The position numbers and the translations under genes are program-made. Of a stretch of DNA of 64,000 bases, positions 54,024-64,000 are shown in pieces (the stretch's first letter is position 1; every line of letters begins with the position of its first letter). The notes below the pieces were generated by a model. That model made no database searches. It was not told where the DNA came from and saw only the letters and a program-made list of their open reading frames with translations. Where the stretch lies: NCBI GenBank assembly GCA_038373865.1, contig JAXGGA010005835.1:1-64000 (forward strand), written 5' to 3'. The stretch is from Uloborus plumipes. Its lineage: Eukaryota; Arthropoda; Arachnida; Araneae; Uloboridae.

Positions 54024-54993
54024 CTATAAACTCAGTTTGTTAACGAAAATAGAATTAGGTAATGTGCTTGATTTAAAATGAATTATTTTCATTGATGTCT
54101 TAAAAAGGTACAGAAACAGAAGTTTGCAAATGAAAATTTATGGTTGAGGGGAAAAAACCTTTTATTTGCAAGTTAAAATTCATGTTATTGTGGAACACAC
54201 TACAAATTAATTGGGAAATTTATCAAAGTTATTAAGCGCAGCAATATATTGTAATCCTAACAACAGAATTCCCAAAATGTTTAAAAATCTACAACTGAGA
54301 TTTATGAAACAATTTTGTTTTTTACCTAAGAAATCACATCAAAAGAATACTTCAATTAATTTTTGGATAATAAATAAGAATTTTAGATCTGCTCAAGTCA
54401 ACACAACATTTCTGAGATATACTAAAAAATAAAGCTCACAGTTTGAATTTCCAATATCTTATCATATCAAATGCCATAATATTTTTCTAGCAGACTATAT
54501 CCTTAAAAGAAAAGACAAAAATGGTTTTCCTTTGCGTTTTACCTTCTTGACATCTGATATCGTTCTTCCATTACGCCTTTTCATATAAAGCTTTTGCCTT
54601 CAAAGAAAGATGTATTTTGATAGCTTATATTGAATGTGATTCAATAGTGAGCGAAATGACCTTTTCAGTCAGTTATTTATTCAATGAAAAGGGGGCTTTT
54701 TTTGAGATGTTTTCGAAGAAAACAGACTCAAAATTGACTTATGTGAGATGTTTTGGGTTTTCGATATTCATTCTTCTTTGAAGAACAAATGACTGAAGTA
54801 TTCTCTAACTGATATTTACCAAGACTTTATTTTTAACCAAGCGATTAAAACAAAATAACTTTAAAACTCAAACTGTCTTATCACATAAACCTTTTCGAAA
54901 TTATGATTTTGCAAATCTTACCGTATCAAGGTGGAAAGAATAAATTTCAACAGAAAATAATTTATAAACCAATAAAATCTCTTTTATAAACCA
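54024..54993. other. AT-rich intergenic DNA
   Basis: The frame at 54211-54432 (74 codons) has no recognisable domain and is not called. Confidence 0.35.
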
Positions 54994-55636
54994 CTAGCGG
55001 AAACCGCACGGCTTTGCCCGTGGTATAAAATTAAAAGTTCATTTGTAAAAAAATGATATAGCAGAAAAAAATACTCTATTTTAGTTATAATTCAACTATA
55101 ATTCCTTCAAAGTATGATATAAAAATTTGGTATGGACCCTACACTACTTCCTTTTACGTGTAAATTTCTTAGTAGATGCCTTAAGTGCTAAAATAGTGCT
55201 TGAAGTGATAGTGCAGCAGATATATGACAAAAAAAAGTGGAATTGTGCCTTTAATGATAGAAGCAAATAACTTGGTGTGCATATACTACGTATAATTACG
55301 AGTCATTTTGGATACGCGGCCATCTGAGATTTCGAATATTTCAGTAATGGCGGACGTTCGAAATGGTAGCCTCTGAATATATTTTATGTGCTTCTTTGTT
55401 CCGATATTCACAAGGTTAATAGCGTACGTTATGAAAAAATCATAGAATTTAATATCCTTTTCTAATAAAGTTCTATTGCATTGTGTGTTTTAAGTGGATT
55501 TTAACTTTTACCGCTAGGGGGTGCTTTATAGTTTTTTATTAATCGTCCAAAACGCGCAACAGATATGTGACCCAAAATTGATGGAATTTTGTCTTCAATA
55601 GTAGACGCTTACAAATTTAGATAAAGATAATAAATA

Positions 55637-57070
55637 TAAACTCATGTTTGTGAAAATTACAACACCATGAAGAAATCGTCATAATTGAATGAAATTTAAC
55701 ACACAGCTGAGTGATAGTGGTACAAAAAAATGAGTAAACTTATAAAGCCAACAAATAATTAAAAAATATTGAAATTAGTATTTTGTGTAGCCAGCAGGCG
55801 CTGCAATAAGTGCTGCTACGCGACGTGGCATGGAGTCAAACAAATTTTTAATGTCTGCCTGATCAATAGCATTCCATACTGTTTGTATGCGTACCCAAAG
55901 TTCGTCTGTAGAAGCAACCGTACGAGGATCACGAATGAACCACCGACCAACGAAATACCACACATGTTCAATCGGAGATATACCTGGGGAATATGCTGGG
56001 CAGGGAAGAAGTTGTACTTGCTGCGATGCAAGGAAGGATTGAACTGTCCTAGCGACATAAGGGCTGGCATTATCCTGCTGAAATACAGCGCCAGGCAAGC
56101 CTTGAAGGAAGTTTGGGGCTGTAGAACTTCACTGATATCCCGGTTGATGTTCTGGTTACCCACAATTCGTAGCAATTGAGATCGTCCGTGATATGATATG
56201 GCACCCCAGACCATACTCCAGGTGTTCGTCCACTGTGACGTTCGATAATGCACTCTGGAAGGTGGCGTTCACCGGCATAGCGTCGAACGCGAATGCGGCT
56301 ATCATGGTGCCACAAATTAAAGCGGGATTCGAGAGAAAACACAACATACTACCAATCAGCACGATAGTCCTTATGCTGATTAGCCCATTGTAGCCACAGG
56401 TGGCGATAGTTTAGCGTGAGCATAATGTGATAGCGTGAGTTTTCCTGTATTGTAAAGGAGTCCTTGTGCGCAGTTCACGCTGCATCAGACGTCTACGAAT
56501 TGATGAAGCACACGTTGAAACACTTGTAGCTGTTGACCACTGTGCTGCCAGTTGTCTGGAAGAAGCTGTACGGTCCGTCAATACCATGCGGATCAGGTGT
56601 CTATCATCGCGCGCTGACGTCACTTTTCAGGGTTCACTCCCGGATTTCCGAGCTATCCAATACTCTTCCGTTCACTGCTTCCAAACACGCATCACTGTGC
56701 TGCTGTTACGCTGCACACGAGCGGCTACTTCACGACAAGACAATCCTGCTTCACGAAGGTTGATGATCCTCCCCTGTTCAAACTCCGTAAGTTGTTGAAA
56801 CCGCGCTCTTTTTCGTCGAAGAGGCATAAGCAACGTCTCATCTAACGTTTATCACAAGCAGATAACCACCTATAACCATACACATCTTGCTGCTGCCGTC
56901 TATTTATTCGGATAAATCTGGCGTTCAGAGGGCGCTGCTCAGCGTACGCATGCGCTACGTGTCTAAAATTCTAATCATTTGCATATCATACCCTACTTTG
57001 AATTGCTGAAAATTTCAGCCCATTCGCATAAGTCCTTCATGGTGTTGCAATTTTCACAAACGTGAGTTTA
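55637..57070 (-). mobile_element. Tc1-like element, 1.43 kb, innermost of the nest
   Basis: Inverted ends TAAACTCATGTTTGTGAAAA (left) and TAAACTCACGTTTGTGAAAA (right, inverted), continuing ACACCATGAAG. TA borders both (55635-55636 and 57071-57072). A broken transposase lies on the minus strand. Confidence 0.93.
55775..56827 (-). pseudogene. Tc1-like transposase, broken
   Basis: Read on the minus strand from ATG at 56827: FQQLTEFEQGRIINLREAGL and CREVAARVQRNSSTVMRVWKQ (first helix-turn-helix), a stop, then TSARDDRHLIRMVLTDRTAS and QLAAQWSTATSVSTCASSIR (second). It then has FSLESRFNLW, where the family's first catalytic Asp (SDESRF) is replaced by Leu. RVRRYAGERHLPECIIERHS follows, then GAVFQQDNASPYVARTVQ (second Asp) and SPGISPIEHVW (Glu), 34 residues apart. 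It ends PAGYTKY plus stop at 55775. The C-terminal 107 codons are open, but frameshifts and stops break the rest. Length of about 350 codons is normal for Tc1. Confidence 0.9.
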
Positions 57071-58098
57071 TAATTACGAGGAGCACTCTTTATGCATGAA
57101 ACAACAATAACTGTATAGTTTTAACAGTTGTCATTTAACATGATTTAAAAAGGTTTGAAGGAACTCTAATGATATTCAGAGGAAGCTTTGGATTTCAATA
57201 TCCTCTCTCTATTTCGGATATCAGTTCTCTGGTTGTGAACCGGAGCTTCCCCCCTCACTCAAAACCTTTACCCTTTCTTCCACCCTCTTCAAAATGTTAA
57301 ATTCAATAAATGTTTACTTCATTGCTTATACAATGCAGGTCATTGAAAATATAAAGACATTATGATAAAACAAGGAAATCAACTAAAAATGTTCAAATTG
57401 GGAGAATTTGTGAAACTTTGAGAAGCTGTATCTCAAAAACTATTACAGCTAACAAGTCCATTTTGGTATCAACTTGTATCAAATTTAATGTAGTTTAAAT
57501 ATGTAATATATGATGTTTGTCAAAAACGTGCTCTTCCATGGTCAAAATGGGGAAATTTCGAAAAAGTACGAAAATTTAGCAGTTTGACGGCTGCCATTAC
57601 TCCAATAGACGAAATCTCAGATGGCCGCGTATCCAGAATTAAATCATTTGATGTGTAGTATACGTGTGCCAAGTTTCATGTTTCTATCATTAAAGGCACA
57701 ATTCGGTCACATATCTGCTGTACTATGAGTAAGATAACAATTCAAACATTTGCATCCCTAGTTTACCACGAAACAATGCAAAAAAAATGTTTTACAATGA
57801 TTAATCTCCTAAATATCGCCGATTTTAACATCATTCAGTAGATTTTTCGCAAAATATCGCCAATAGCGCCAAATTGAACCCAAAAAAAATTTTTTTTCGC
57901 TAAATTTATTGCCAACTTGGCGATATGTCGCCAAATTGGCGTCAAACACTTGGTGACCAAAAGCTTGGCGAGATATCGCCAAGTGGTCGCGCCAATTCAT
58001 ATCACTTTGGTCTGCATTGAAAGCCCTGATTACCCCATAAAAGGGGTAAATCACCCCCTTGGGAACATTCGAATGCAACCCCAAAGATAGGTGCACAA

Positions 58099-59205
58099 AA
58101 ATAAGCCAAAAGAAAAAATAAGAAAAATTTTGTTGCTCACAGAAACCAACAGAAATCTTACCAAAGTTTAAAAGAAGAAGAAAGTTTTCTTTCCTAACTT
58201 CAAAAACAAAATAATACATTTTCCGAAATGACATACTTTAGAAAGAACGTTGCAATATCGCAATAAGATAGAAGTAAATATACTGAAATAGAATTGAATG
58301 CCAAATTGTAAAAAAGTCGCCAAAAAATTAATTTTTAATATTGTCTTTCATTATTTATTAAATGCAATTATTGCTGCAAATTACAGTCCAACAATAAATA
58401 ATCACATTGCAAAAGTATATTTGGAGCAATTTTTTCTTTTAAACTCAACTGATCCTAAAAATTTTAAGTATTAGTCATAGAAATTTCGTGCATTATTCTT
58501 CACAATGATAATAAAAACAATAAACATCGACAAAGATCAACCAGCAAACGATAAATTAAAAGCTAAATTCGTTCACTCAAGCCATTTGCTGCAATTTATA
58601 TTGAAATAAATTAATAATGAAGTAAAATATGTTTTGCAGACGATAAATTTAGAATGGTATCCTGTATTTTAAGGAAAGGACTCGATTTCTCATTTGATTG
58701 ACAGGTGCCATCTTATCACGGTTTTTAATATTTCATTTGACTAATTTTAATAAGTGGCATTGGAGATTCTGCATGATTGTTCAATCAAACAACAAACATA
58801 CATTTATCAGTGAAACATTCATTGAAGGCGGAAAAAGAACGAAATAAAAACGTAACCATGGTAACAACATGAAAAGTTGATTTCCGTTGATAAAATAATT
58901 CATTTCATCTCTATTTTCAAACAAATTTTATTCGCGAGCAAAGCCATTTTAGAATCGTTTGGCTTGCTTTACTGAAGGTAAGCCTTGAATTTCGGGATTC
59001 TAAAAACAATTGTTACAGCTCTCCTGATGATCGCAGAAACTTCGAAAAAACGTCATTTTGTGCAGAAAATTTCAAGCTTTCGAATGACATAAGACTTGAA
59101 AATGTGTATGGAATATTTCTTCCCTATTTTATCGAATTTCCTCTAAGAATTCGAATAGAAAAAGAACGAAATGGAATGTTCGAAAAATCGCTTCGAGGTG
59201 CAAAA
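58099..59205. other. Interior of the probable Helitron, unassigned
   Basis: AT-rich with no helicase or Rep motif on either strand. Two short TTCGAAAAA-rich blocks near 59045 and 59180 belong to the Helitron 5' region. Confidence 0.4.
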
Positions 59206-59352
59206 CTACATGCTACAAACTAATTTTGTGCCAAGTGGCATGAAAATCGACCGAACGGTTTTGGCGCTACGCGCGTAACAGACAGACAGACAGAAAGAAA
59301 GAAAGAAAGAAGGACAGACAGAACCACCTTCAGCTTTATTATTAGTAGAGAT

Positions 59353-59854
59353 AGAGAAGAGATGAAAGGATGCAAAAGTCCAGATAAGAGAGGTATTTTT
59401 TCGTTTAGGTGTGTCAGGACTCATTTTCAATATTATACCCTAAAATGGTCAATATGTGCCTAGTCGATCTTCAAACTTTGCCAAAAGTAATATTGCTGAT
59501 TCAAAAGCATCAATTTTACGTAATTATTGTTTTAACATAATTAATTGATTGACATATTAGTAACCAATCTATTTTGAAACCTGCAGAGTTTACGATTTAA
59601 CCGCTGTTGTGACTCCGTAATGATTAAGCAACACATTACCTATGTTCCCTTTCAAATGTTTTCATGTTTTTTTTTTTTTTTTTTTCAAAGAAATGCTTTT
59701 CGAGTTTTCAATTATTCTTATTCCGTTTAATTTTAATTATTTCAATTTGCACCTCACTGAGAGCTAATTTATTTTATTCTTTTTATGAACTGCAAATTAA
59801 TAAAAAAGGGCTTGTCAATTTAGAATTTTACTATTCCACCTTTCATATATAATA
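59353..59854. other. Intergenic DNA with poly-T
   Basis: Poly-T at 59668-59686. Nothing else. Confidence 0.4.
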
Positions 59855-59856
59855 TA

Positions 59857-61415
59857 CACTGTTCAAAACAATTAGGGAGCTCATGGTTTTAACAAAATTA
59901 CGCAAAGATGTATATTGTATATCAATAATCAACATAAAATGGATCGTCCATAATTTAAAGCCTACCGGGAAACGGAAGAAGAAAACTTTAGGTGCAAATT
60001 AAAGTTAATGACGTCAAAAGCCAGAAAAGGAGATAAGTTCAGAAATCGGGATGTTGCAGAAACGCCCTTTTATTGCCGCAACTGTGAAATTCCATTGCGC
60101 AGTAGTTTTTTTACATTTTTTTTTCAGGAGACAAGGTTACTTTAGAATGTCTCAACAACGTGATTTACCGGAATCCATGCCATGGCGTGTTATAGGCAGA
60201 CTGAATCGGCAAACACAAACGTAGTGTCGCGGATGATGTTGGAGTCGTCAGAAGTGTTTGCAAGGCTGTGGAATCGATTCCAAGAAACAGGAAATGTTAG
60301 ACGTCGATCAGGGCAAGGTCGCCCGACGTCACTACAGCAACTGATACGGTTAACTAGCCCGTCGAAACAGAATAGAGAATGCTACGCATCTGCAAAGACA
60401 TTTGCTCTTGGCAAGAGGACGGAGGTTGTCCAGCCAAACAGTACGTAATCGGCTTCATGAGGGAAGGTTCTATGCACGTAGGCCAATGGTTACTATTTCG
60501 CTCACCCCACGCCACCGTGTGGCCAGAAGAAGGTGGGCTACTGAACATCGAGATTGAGAGCAACATGATTGGAGCCAAGTGATGTTTACAGACGAGTCTC
60601 GATTCAGTCTGGAGAGTGACACCGGACGTGTTCTTGTTAGGAGGGACAGGGGCACTCGAAATAACCCTGCATTTGTTCGTGAAAGGTCACAATACAGACG
60701 AGCTGGCAGGATGGTATGAGGTAGAATCAGCATAGGCGGACGTACGGGCCTGCAGATCGTTTGGAATGGTACTTTGACGGGCCGAAGGTATGCAGTCGGT
60801 ATACTGAGACCTCATGTCACCCCTAACGATGGAGCTTTTGGAGATTCCTTTGTTTTGCAAGACGATATTGCTCGACGCAGAGAGCTCATCTGATGGAGAA
60901 CAGGTTTGAACCTGAAAAAATTCAACGTATGGAATGGCCAGCGTGCTCTACTGACTTGAATCCAATCAATCATGTTTGGTACATGCTCGGATGATGCATT
61001 GCTGCGCGACCAAGGTCGCCTGTTATTGTCCGAGACTTGGAGATTGCACTTCTTGAAAAGTGGAACAGTATTCCCCATAGTCAGATTGATAACCTTATCG
61101 CATCCATGCTAAAAAGGTGTGCAACAGTCTTAGCTGTTCAAGGAGAACACACGCCTTATCAAAACTCATACATTATGTATACATAGTACCTTTTTTTACC
61201 TTTTACGTGTAACCAAATTGTTGCCCAAAATCATCTTTTCATGTTTTTTCCACATTTTAAAAGGATTAAAGGTTAATTCCAAAGTTTTGAGTCTTTTTTT
61301 TTTTTTTTGTATGGCGTATTGATAAGCTTGTATTATCCATTATATGTGAACTCGTGGCCGATTTGCACGGTTTTCTTCACTTTTTTGCTTGTTCTCCTAA
61401 TTGTTTTGAGCAGTG
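59857..61415 (+). mobile_element. Tc1-like element, 1.56 kb, copy 2
   Basis: Ends CACTGTTCAAAACAATTAGG and the inverse CCTAATTGTTTTGAGCAGTG. TA precedes (59855-59856). On the right CG stands at the TA position and (TA)n follows shortly after. It aligns along its whole length with 38700-40261. Confidence 0.93.
60147..61160 (+). pseudogene. Tc1-like transposase, copy 2, broken
   Basis: Starts MSQQRDLPESMPWRVIGRL and frameshifts soon after. A helix-turn-helix piece (FARLWNRFQETGNVRRRSGQ) and the GRPTSLQQ linker follow. FTDESRFSLESDTG near 60587 keeps the first catalytic Asp that copy 1 has lost. RRAGRMV, a stop, then ISIGGRTGLQIVWNGTLTG. LQDDIAR keeps the second Asp with Ile after it, and NPINHVW has Asn where the catalytic Glu is expected. 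The terminal stop codon is lost (TATCAA for TATTAA). The stops and frameshifts are mostly different from copy 1, but the two active-site substitutions are shared. Confidence 0.9.
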
Positions 61416-61418
61416 CGT

Positions 61419-61430
61419 ATACATATATAA

Positions 61431-61492
<62 letters not shown>

Positions 61493-61503
61493 GATATATA
61501 CGA
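61419..61503. repeat. (TA)n microsatellite
   Basis: About 85 bp of TA with slips, immediately right of the Tc1-like copy. Confidence 0.95.
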
Positions 61504-61814
61504 ATATGCATGTTTGGATGTATTTTTATTATTATTAATAATTAGACCGACATTTTTTTATATTTGTCATTTAATTTGCAACTAACATTTTTGAATATGA
61601 ATGCGAAAATATTTCGACTAACCACTGCCAGGAATGAACGATATTCGCATTCGCTCTATAGAAAGTATCAACTGTCTTGTGGTGTTTTTTGGATTATGAA
61701 GAGCTTTTCTCGTGAAATTTCAAAAAACTTGCGATCACGTATTTTGAGTTAAATGGAGCCTACATAATATATTTGTCACATAATAAATGTCCAAAAATAT
61801 TAACTTTATTATTA
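61504..61814. other. Intergenic DNA
   Basis: A 62-codon frame at 61564-61752 with no recognisable domain, not called. Confidence 0.35.
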
Positions 61815-61816
61815 TA

Positions 61817-62405
61817 CAGTATAACCTCGATTTAACGATTGCCTATGGACTGTAAAAAATTATCGTTAAATCGAGGATATCGTTAAATCGAGAAAGCATA
61901 CTTATAAGTTAAACGGATTAAACTATTGATAATTAAGTGAACGCTTAAACAAGTATACGTTATTTTGCTTCTTTAAGAAAACTGCGCATTTATATTATTT
62001 CCAAAGTTATTTCATCGATCTTTGTTTTCTCGTGTTGAGAAAATTTCACTTTTTTCGACCTCATTTCTTTTCGACTGATCACTCTCCTCTCAAGGTGCAA
62101 AAAAATTTTGTTTGGAATGCTAGAAGTTTGGACGTTACTGAAGGATGAATCTTTTTACTATTGGAACATGAGTCTCATGCTGTTGCAAGTAAAATAGTTA
62201 GAAAAATATTTTAAACATATACTACTGTATTTTTGACGAGAGATAATTTGGCCCTGCCCAATATCATCGTTAAATCGAGGAAAGCTATCGTTAAATTGAG
62301 GAAGTTTTAACATTAAATTCAAGGCATATGAGTCGGGACCAATGAAATGTATCGTTAAATTGGGGAAATCGTTAAATCGGGTATCGTTAAATCGTAGTTA
62401 TACTG
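61817..62405. mobile_element. 589-bp Tigger/pogo-like MITE with ATCGTTAAATCGAG words
   Basis: Ends CAGTATAACCTCGATTTAAC and the inverse GATTTAACGATACCCG... through GTTATACTG, bordered by TA (61815-61816 and 62406-62407). ATCGTTAAATCGAG or close variants occur at 61862, 61879, 62266, 62287, 62351, 62368 and 62383. The word is the inner part of the terminal repeat. Non-coding. Confidence 0.88.
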
Positions 62406-62407
62406 TA

Positions 62408-62867
62408 ATTATCTTTATTATTAATTAATCCCTTAAGCAACTACAGAATACGTAATGTAGACCTTTAAGATTAAGTTTAAACATTTTGACAATTTCATTT
62501 ATTTACAATTTTGACCATAAATTTCTCAAATGAGCAGTAAATTTGACGCGACTGTATCTTGTTCAAAAGTACTGAGAAGGAAATCAAAATTAATGTTGCT
62601 TTCTAACTGATGTCACAACAATTCTCTTAACTGATGGTGAAATTATAAATAATTTACCAAAGTTTTCAAGCTCGTCCATTTGACCGTAGGTTTAAAATAT
62701 CGGGAACCATTAATCATCGAACTGTAAAGAAGACAGGACACTTATGACAAAGAATCAAGATTCTTGAATTCAACAATAAATAAACCTTATTTATTAGGTA
62801 TACCTTTGCTGATTTCGTTTACATTTAAAGCTTATACGAGCTATCTCAAATAAAGGTTGCTTGTTAG
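62408..62867. other. Intergenic DNA
   Basis: No feature seen. Confidence 0.4.
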
Positions 62868-62980
62868 AGTCAATAATTGAAGGGGCAAGTGAATAAAGGT
62901 GATGTGTGACAATTTTTTAAATTTCTATATTTAATTTTTTACATATCACCTTTATCCAATTTCCCCTTCAATTGTTTAAA
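62868..62980. repeat. Hairpin-forming inverted repeat
   Basis: CAATAATTGAAGGGGCAAGT...ATAAAGGTGATGTGT (62871-62907) pairs with ACATATCACCTTTATCCAAT...CCCCTTCAATTG (62941-62975). The loop is about 33 bp of A/T. It is possibly a small MITE. Flanking duplication not clear. Confidence 0.7.
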
Positions 62981-63758
62981 CTGTTTAAACTGCCTCTTGT
63001 TACTTATGCAATTTGCGCGTTGAGTTATAAACTAAATAACTGAAATGGACAGGGAGTTTAAAGAGGAAATAAATTTAATACATTAATTTATGTTCTTTTT
63101 TTTTAATCAGTTCTACTTCTTCTCTAGTTTTAATCCAAGCACTAAGCTTTTCTCAATGAAATCCAAGAAAAAGAAAGAAGGAATCATAGGGGGACTCTAT
63201 TCTACGTTTCTTATCGCCACCACAGAGAATAATGGAATAAAAAATGCAGCCAAATAAAGACAGGATCACGTATCAAAAAGAACAGAAACCAAACAAAGAA
63301 TCTTTTCAGAGTCTTTGATCACACAAAGAAGCCCATCTTCAGCAATCTTTTGCCTTTTGTCGGATGGGAACTTGTCGTTCAATAGAAGAGTCGTTTAGAA
63401 AAGTATGTACATTAATGTAATAAAATTCCTTGAGTTTTATAGATAGCTTCTATATCTTACTGCTTCAAAATATTTTAAGTCTTAGAAACGAAATGTATGC
63501 CGGTAAAAGGTCAATTTATGATCGTGGATAAAAGATGAAGAGATTTAGAAAGTCCAAAAAAAAAAATCAATTTGTAAAGCAATGTTTGAAATTAATGAAA
63601 ATGAACTCTAATGAAGAAAACGTAATTTGAATATTTATCTGTGTTATAACGACAATTAATACATTTTTGTATAATATTTATAACTTTCAAAGAGCTAAAT
63701 TTACATAAACTACTGATATATGCATACATGTATAAAAAAAAGCAGGTATTACATAAAA
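62981..63758. other. AT-rich intergenic DNA
   Basis: Nothing recognised. Confidence 0.4.
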
Positions 63759-63760
63759 TA

Positions 63761-63868
63761 CCCAAGTAGCACTCTTCGTCTTTTAAAGGTTGTAAAATAG
63801 TTATTAACGTTGTAACAACCGCTTAAAAACGTTTATAAAAAGTTTAAAAATTATTTGTGCTACCTGGG
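63761..63868. mobile_element. 108-bp MITE with CCCAAGTAGCAC ends
   Basis: CCCAAGTAGCAC (63761) and GTGCTACCTGGG (to 63868) are inverted with one mismatch and bordered by TA on both sides. The interior holds an AACGTTGTAACAAC-type short palindrome. This is a typical size for TA-targeting MITEs. Confidence 0.7.
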
Positions 63869-63968
63869 TACATGCAAAGTACCAAAAAAGCCTATTTTAT
63901 TTTGAAAAGTATTATTTTTAACCCTTTAACTGTCAAGTTATTTTGATTTTTAACACTTTTCCAAGCAC

Positions 63969-63991
63969 AAACCCGAGAAACAGTCGGGTTT
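63969..63991. repeat. Small hairpin AAACCCGA/TCGGGTTT
   Basis: An 8-bp perfect stem with a 7-base loop at the window edge. It follows CCCTTTAACTGTCAAG and may be the start of an element cut off by the window. Confidence 0.4.
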
Positions 63992-64000
63992 GACAAAGAG

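Larger units (their letters stand above)
55209..57725. mobile_element. 2.5 kb element with ~130-bp inverted ends and TGA duplication
   Basis: Left end TAGTGCAGCAGATATATGAC and inverted right end TAGTACAGCAGATATGTGAC. Similarity continues inward for about 130-150 bp through AATTGTGCCTTTAATGATAG and GATACGCGGCCATCTGAGAT. TGA lies on both sides (55206-55208 and 57726-57728) and occurs once in the uninterrupted copy at 48.7 kb, so a 3-bp duplication is supported. A Tc1-like element is nested inside. No transposase of its own is seen. The superfamily is not assigned. Confidence 0.75.
55128..58098 (-). repeat. ACTTCCTTTTACGT repeat, copy 2, interrupted
   Basis: 55128-55208 matches 48661-48740 (TGGTATGGACC...CTTAGTAG...GTGCTTG), and 57726-58098 matches 48740-49125 (GTAAGATAACAATTCAAA..., the TTGGCGATATGTCGCC words, CCCCCTTGGGAACATTCGAA, GTGCACAA). 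The copy is split at 55209-57725 and truncated on the right relative to copy 1. Confidence 0.8.
54994..59351 (-). mobile_element. Probable Helitron, 4.4 kb with nested insertions
   Basis: On the minus strand the 5' end is A|TCTCTACTAATAATAAAGCT (from 59351). The 3' end has the hairpin CACGG-GCAAAG-CCGTG, then CGGTTTCCG, CTAG (54994-54997) and host T. Near the 5' end are a GACA/GAAA tract and the words GCGCGTAGCGCCAAAACCG and ATGCCACTTGGCAC, which I remember from an abundant chelicerate Helitron family. The two ends could belong to separate copies. Their compatible orientation and the absence of other ends between them favour one element. Confidence 0.6.

Noticed and set aside
55769..56253. 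Plus- and minus-strand frames overlapping the Tc1-like gene in other frames
   Set aside because: Shadows of the real minus-strand transposase frame.
57809..58234. 141-codon minus-strand frame related to the one at 48821-49018
   Set aside because: Shared between the two copies of the ACTTCCTTTTACGT repeat, but driven by the TTGGCGATATGTCGCC words. It is frame-inconsistent between copies and no protein family is recognised.

Overview
The window is AT-rich eukaryotic DNA packed with transposon relics, long (TA)n runs and homopolymer tracts. I find no host gene I can defend. The element types (Tc1/mariner, pogo/Tigger-like, hAT-type and Helitron) and several repeat words I remember from spider genomes suggest an arthropod, most likely a chelicerate. 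That assignment is inference from repeat style, not from a marker gene. Almost every open frame here is a transposase fragment, a shadow of one, or an artefact of (TA)n such as alternating Tyr-Ile runs.

Layout. 0-2.5 kb: a 2.4 kb fold-back element with transposase debris in both arms. 4-5.1 kb: a TA-flanked element with an internally reiterated GGGGCAC word, ending in a perfect palindrome. 6.2 kb: a small hAT-type MITE. 11.5-13 kb: a cluster of six GCCTTACGTGTGTGAC words around a ~150-bp tandem repeat. 13.8 kb: a Tigger-like MITE. 16-18.2 kb: three elements nested inside one another, with target duplications at every level. 22.3-23.2 kb: a MITE and a 28-bp minisatellite. 25.2 kb: a 123-bp tandem repeat read in frame. 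25.8-29.7 kb: two Tc1-like elements and one MITE-like element separated by (TA)n blocks, as if all had landed in one TA microsatellite. 30.1-30.7 kb: a fold-back MITE and another (TA)n. 38.7-40.3 and 59.9-61.4 kb: two copies of one Tc1-like family. 46.2-48.6 kb: a TA-flanked element interrupted by a hAT-type MITE with a perfect 8-bp target duplication. 48.7-49.5 kb: a repeat with ACTTCCTTTTACGT ends. 51.7-52.6 kb: a short Helitron with a helicase tail. 52.9-54.0 kb: a second copy of the hAT-type MITE. 55.0-59.4 kb: a probable Helitron holding three further nested layers. 61.8-62.4 and 63.8 kb: TA-flanked MITEs.

How the parts relate. Transposases appear only as broken genes. The copy closest to intact is the Tc1-like element at 27.3-28.5 kb: perfect 23-bp ends, a DD36E-spaced catalytic core and only two single-base frameshifts, both in short homopolymers. 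Most other elements are non-autonomous and would have been moved in trans.

The most unusual pattern is that several unrelated-looking, mostly TA-flanked elements each carry their own private 10-18 base word repeated 3-7 times through the interior. The words are different in each family, while the layout is the same. I flag this as the best candidate for an undescribed feature of the window.
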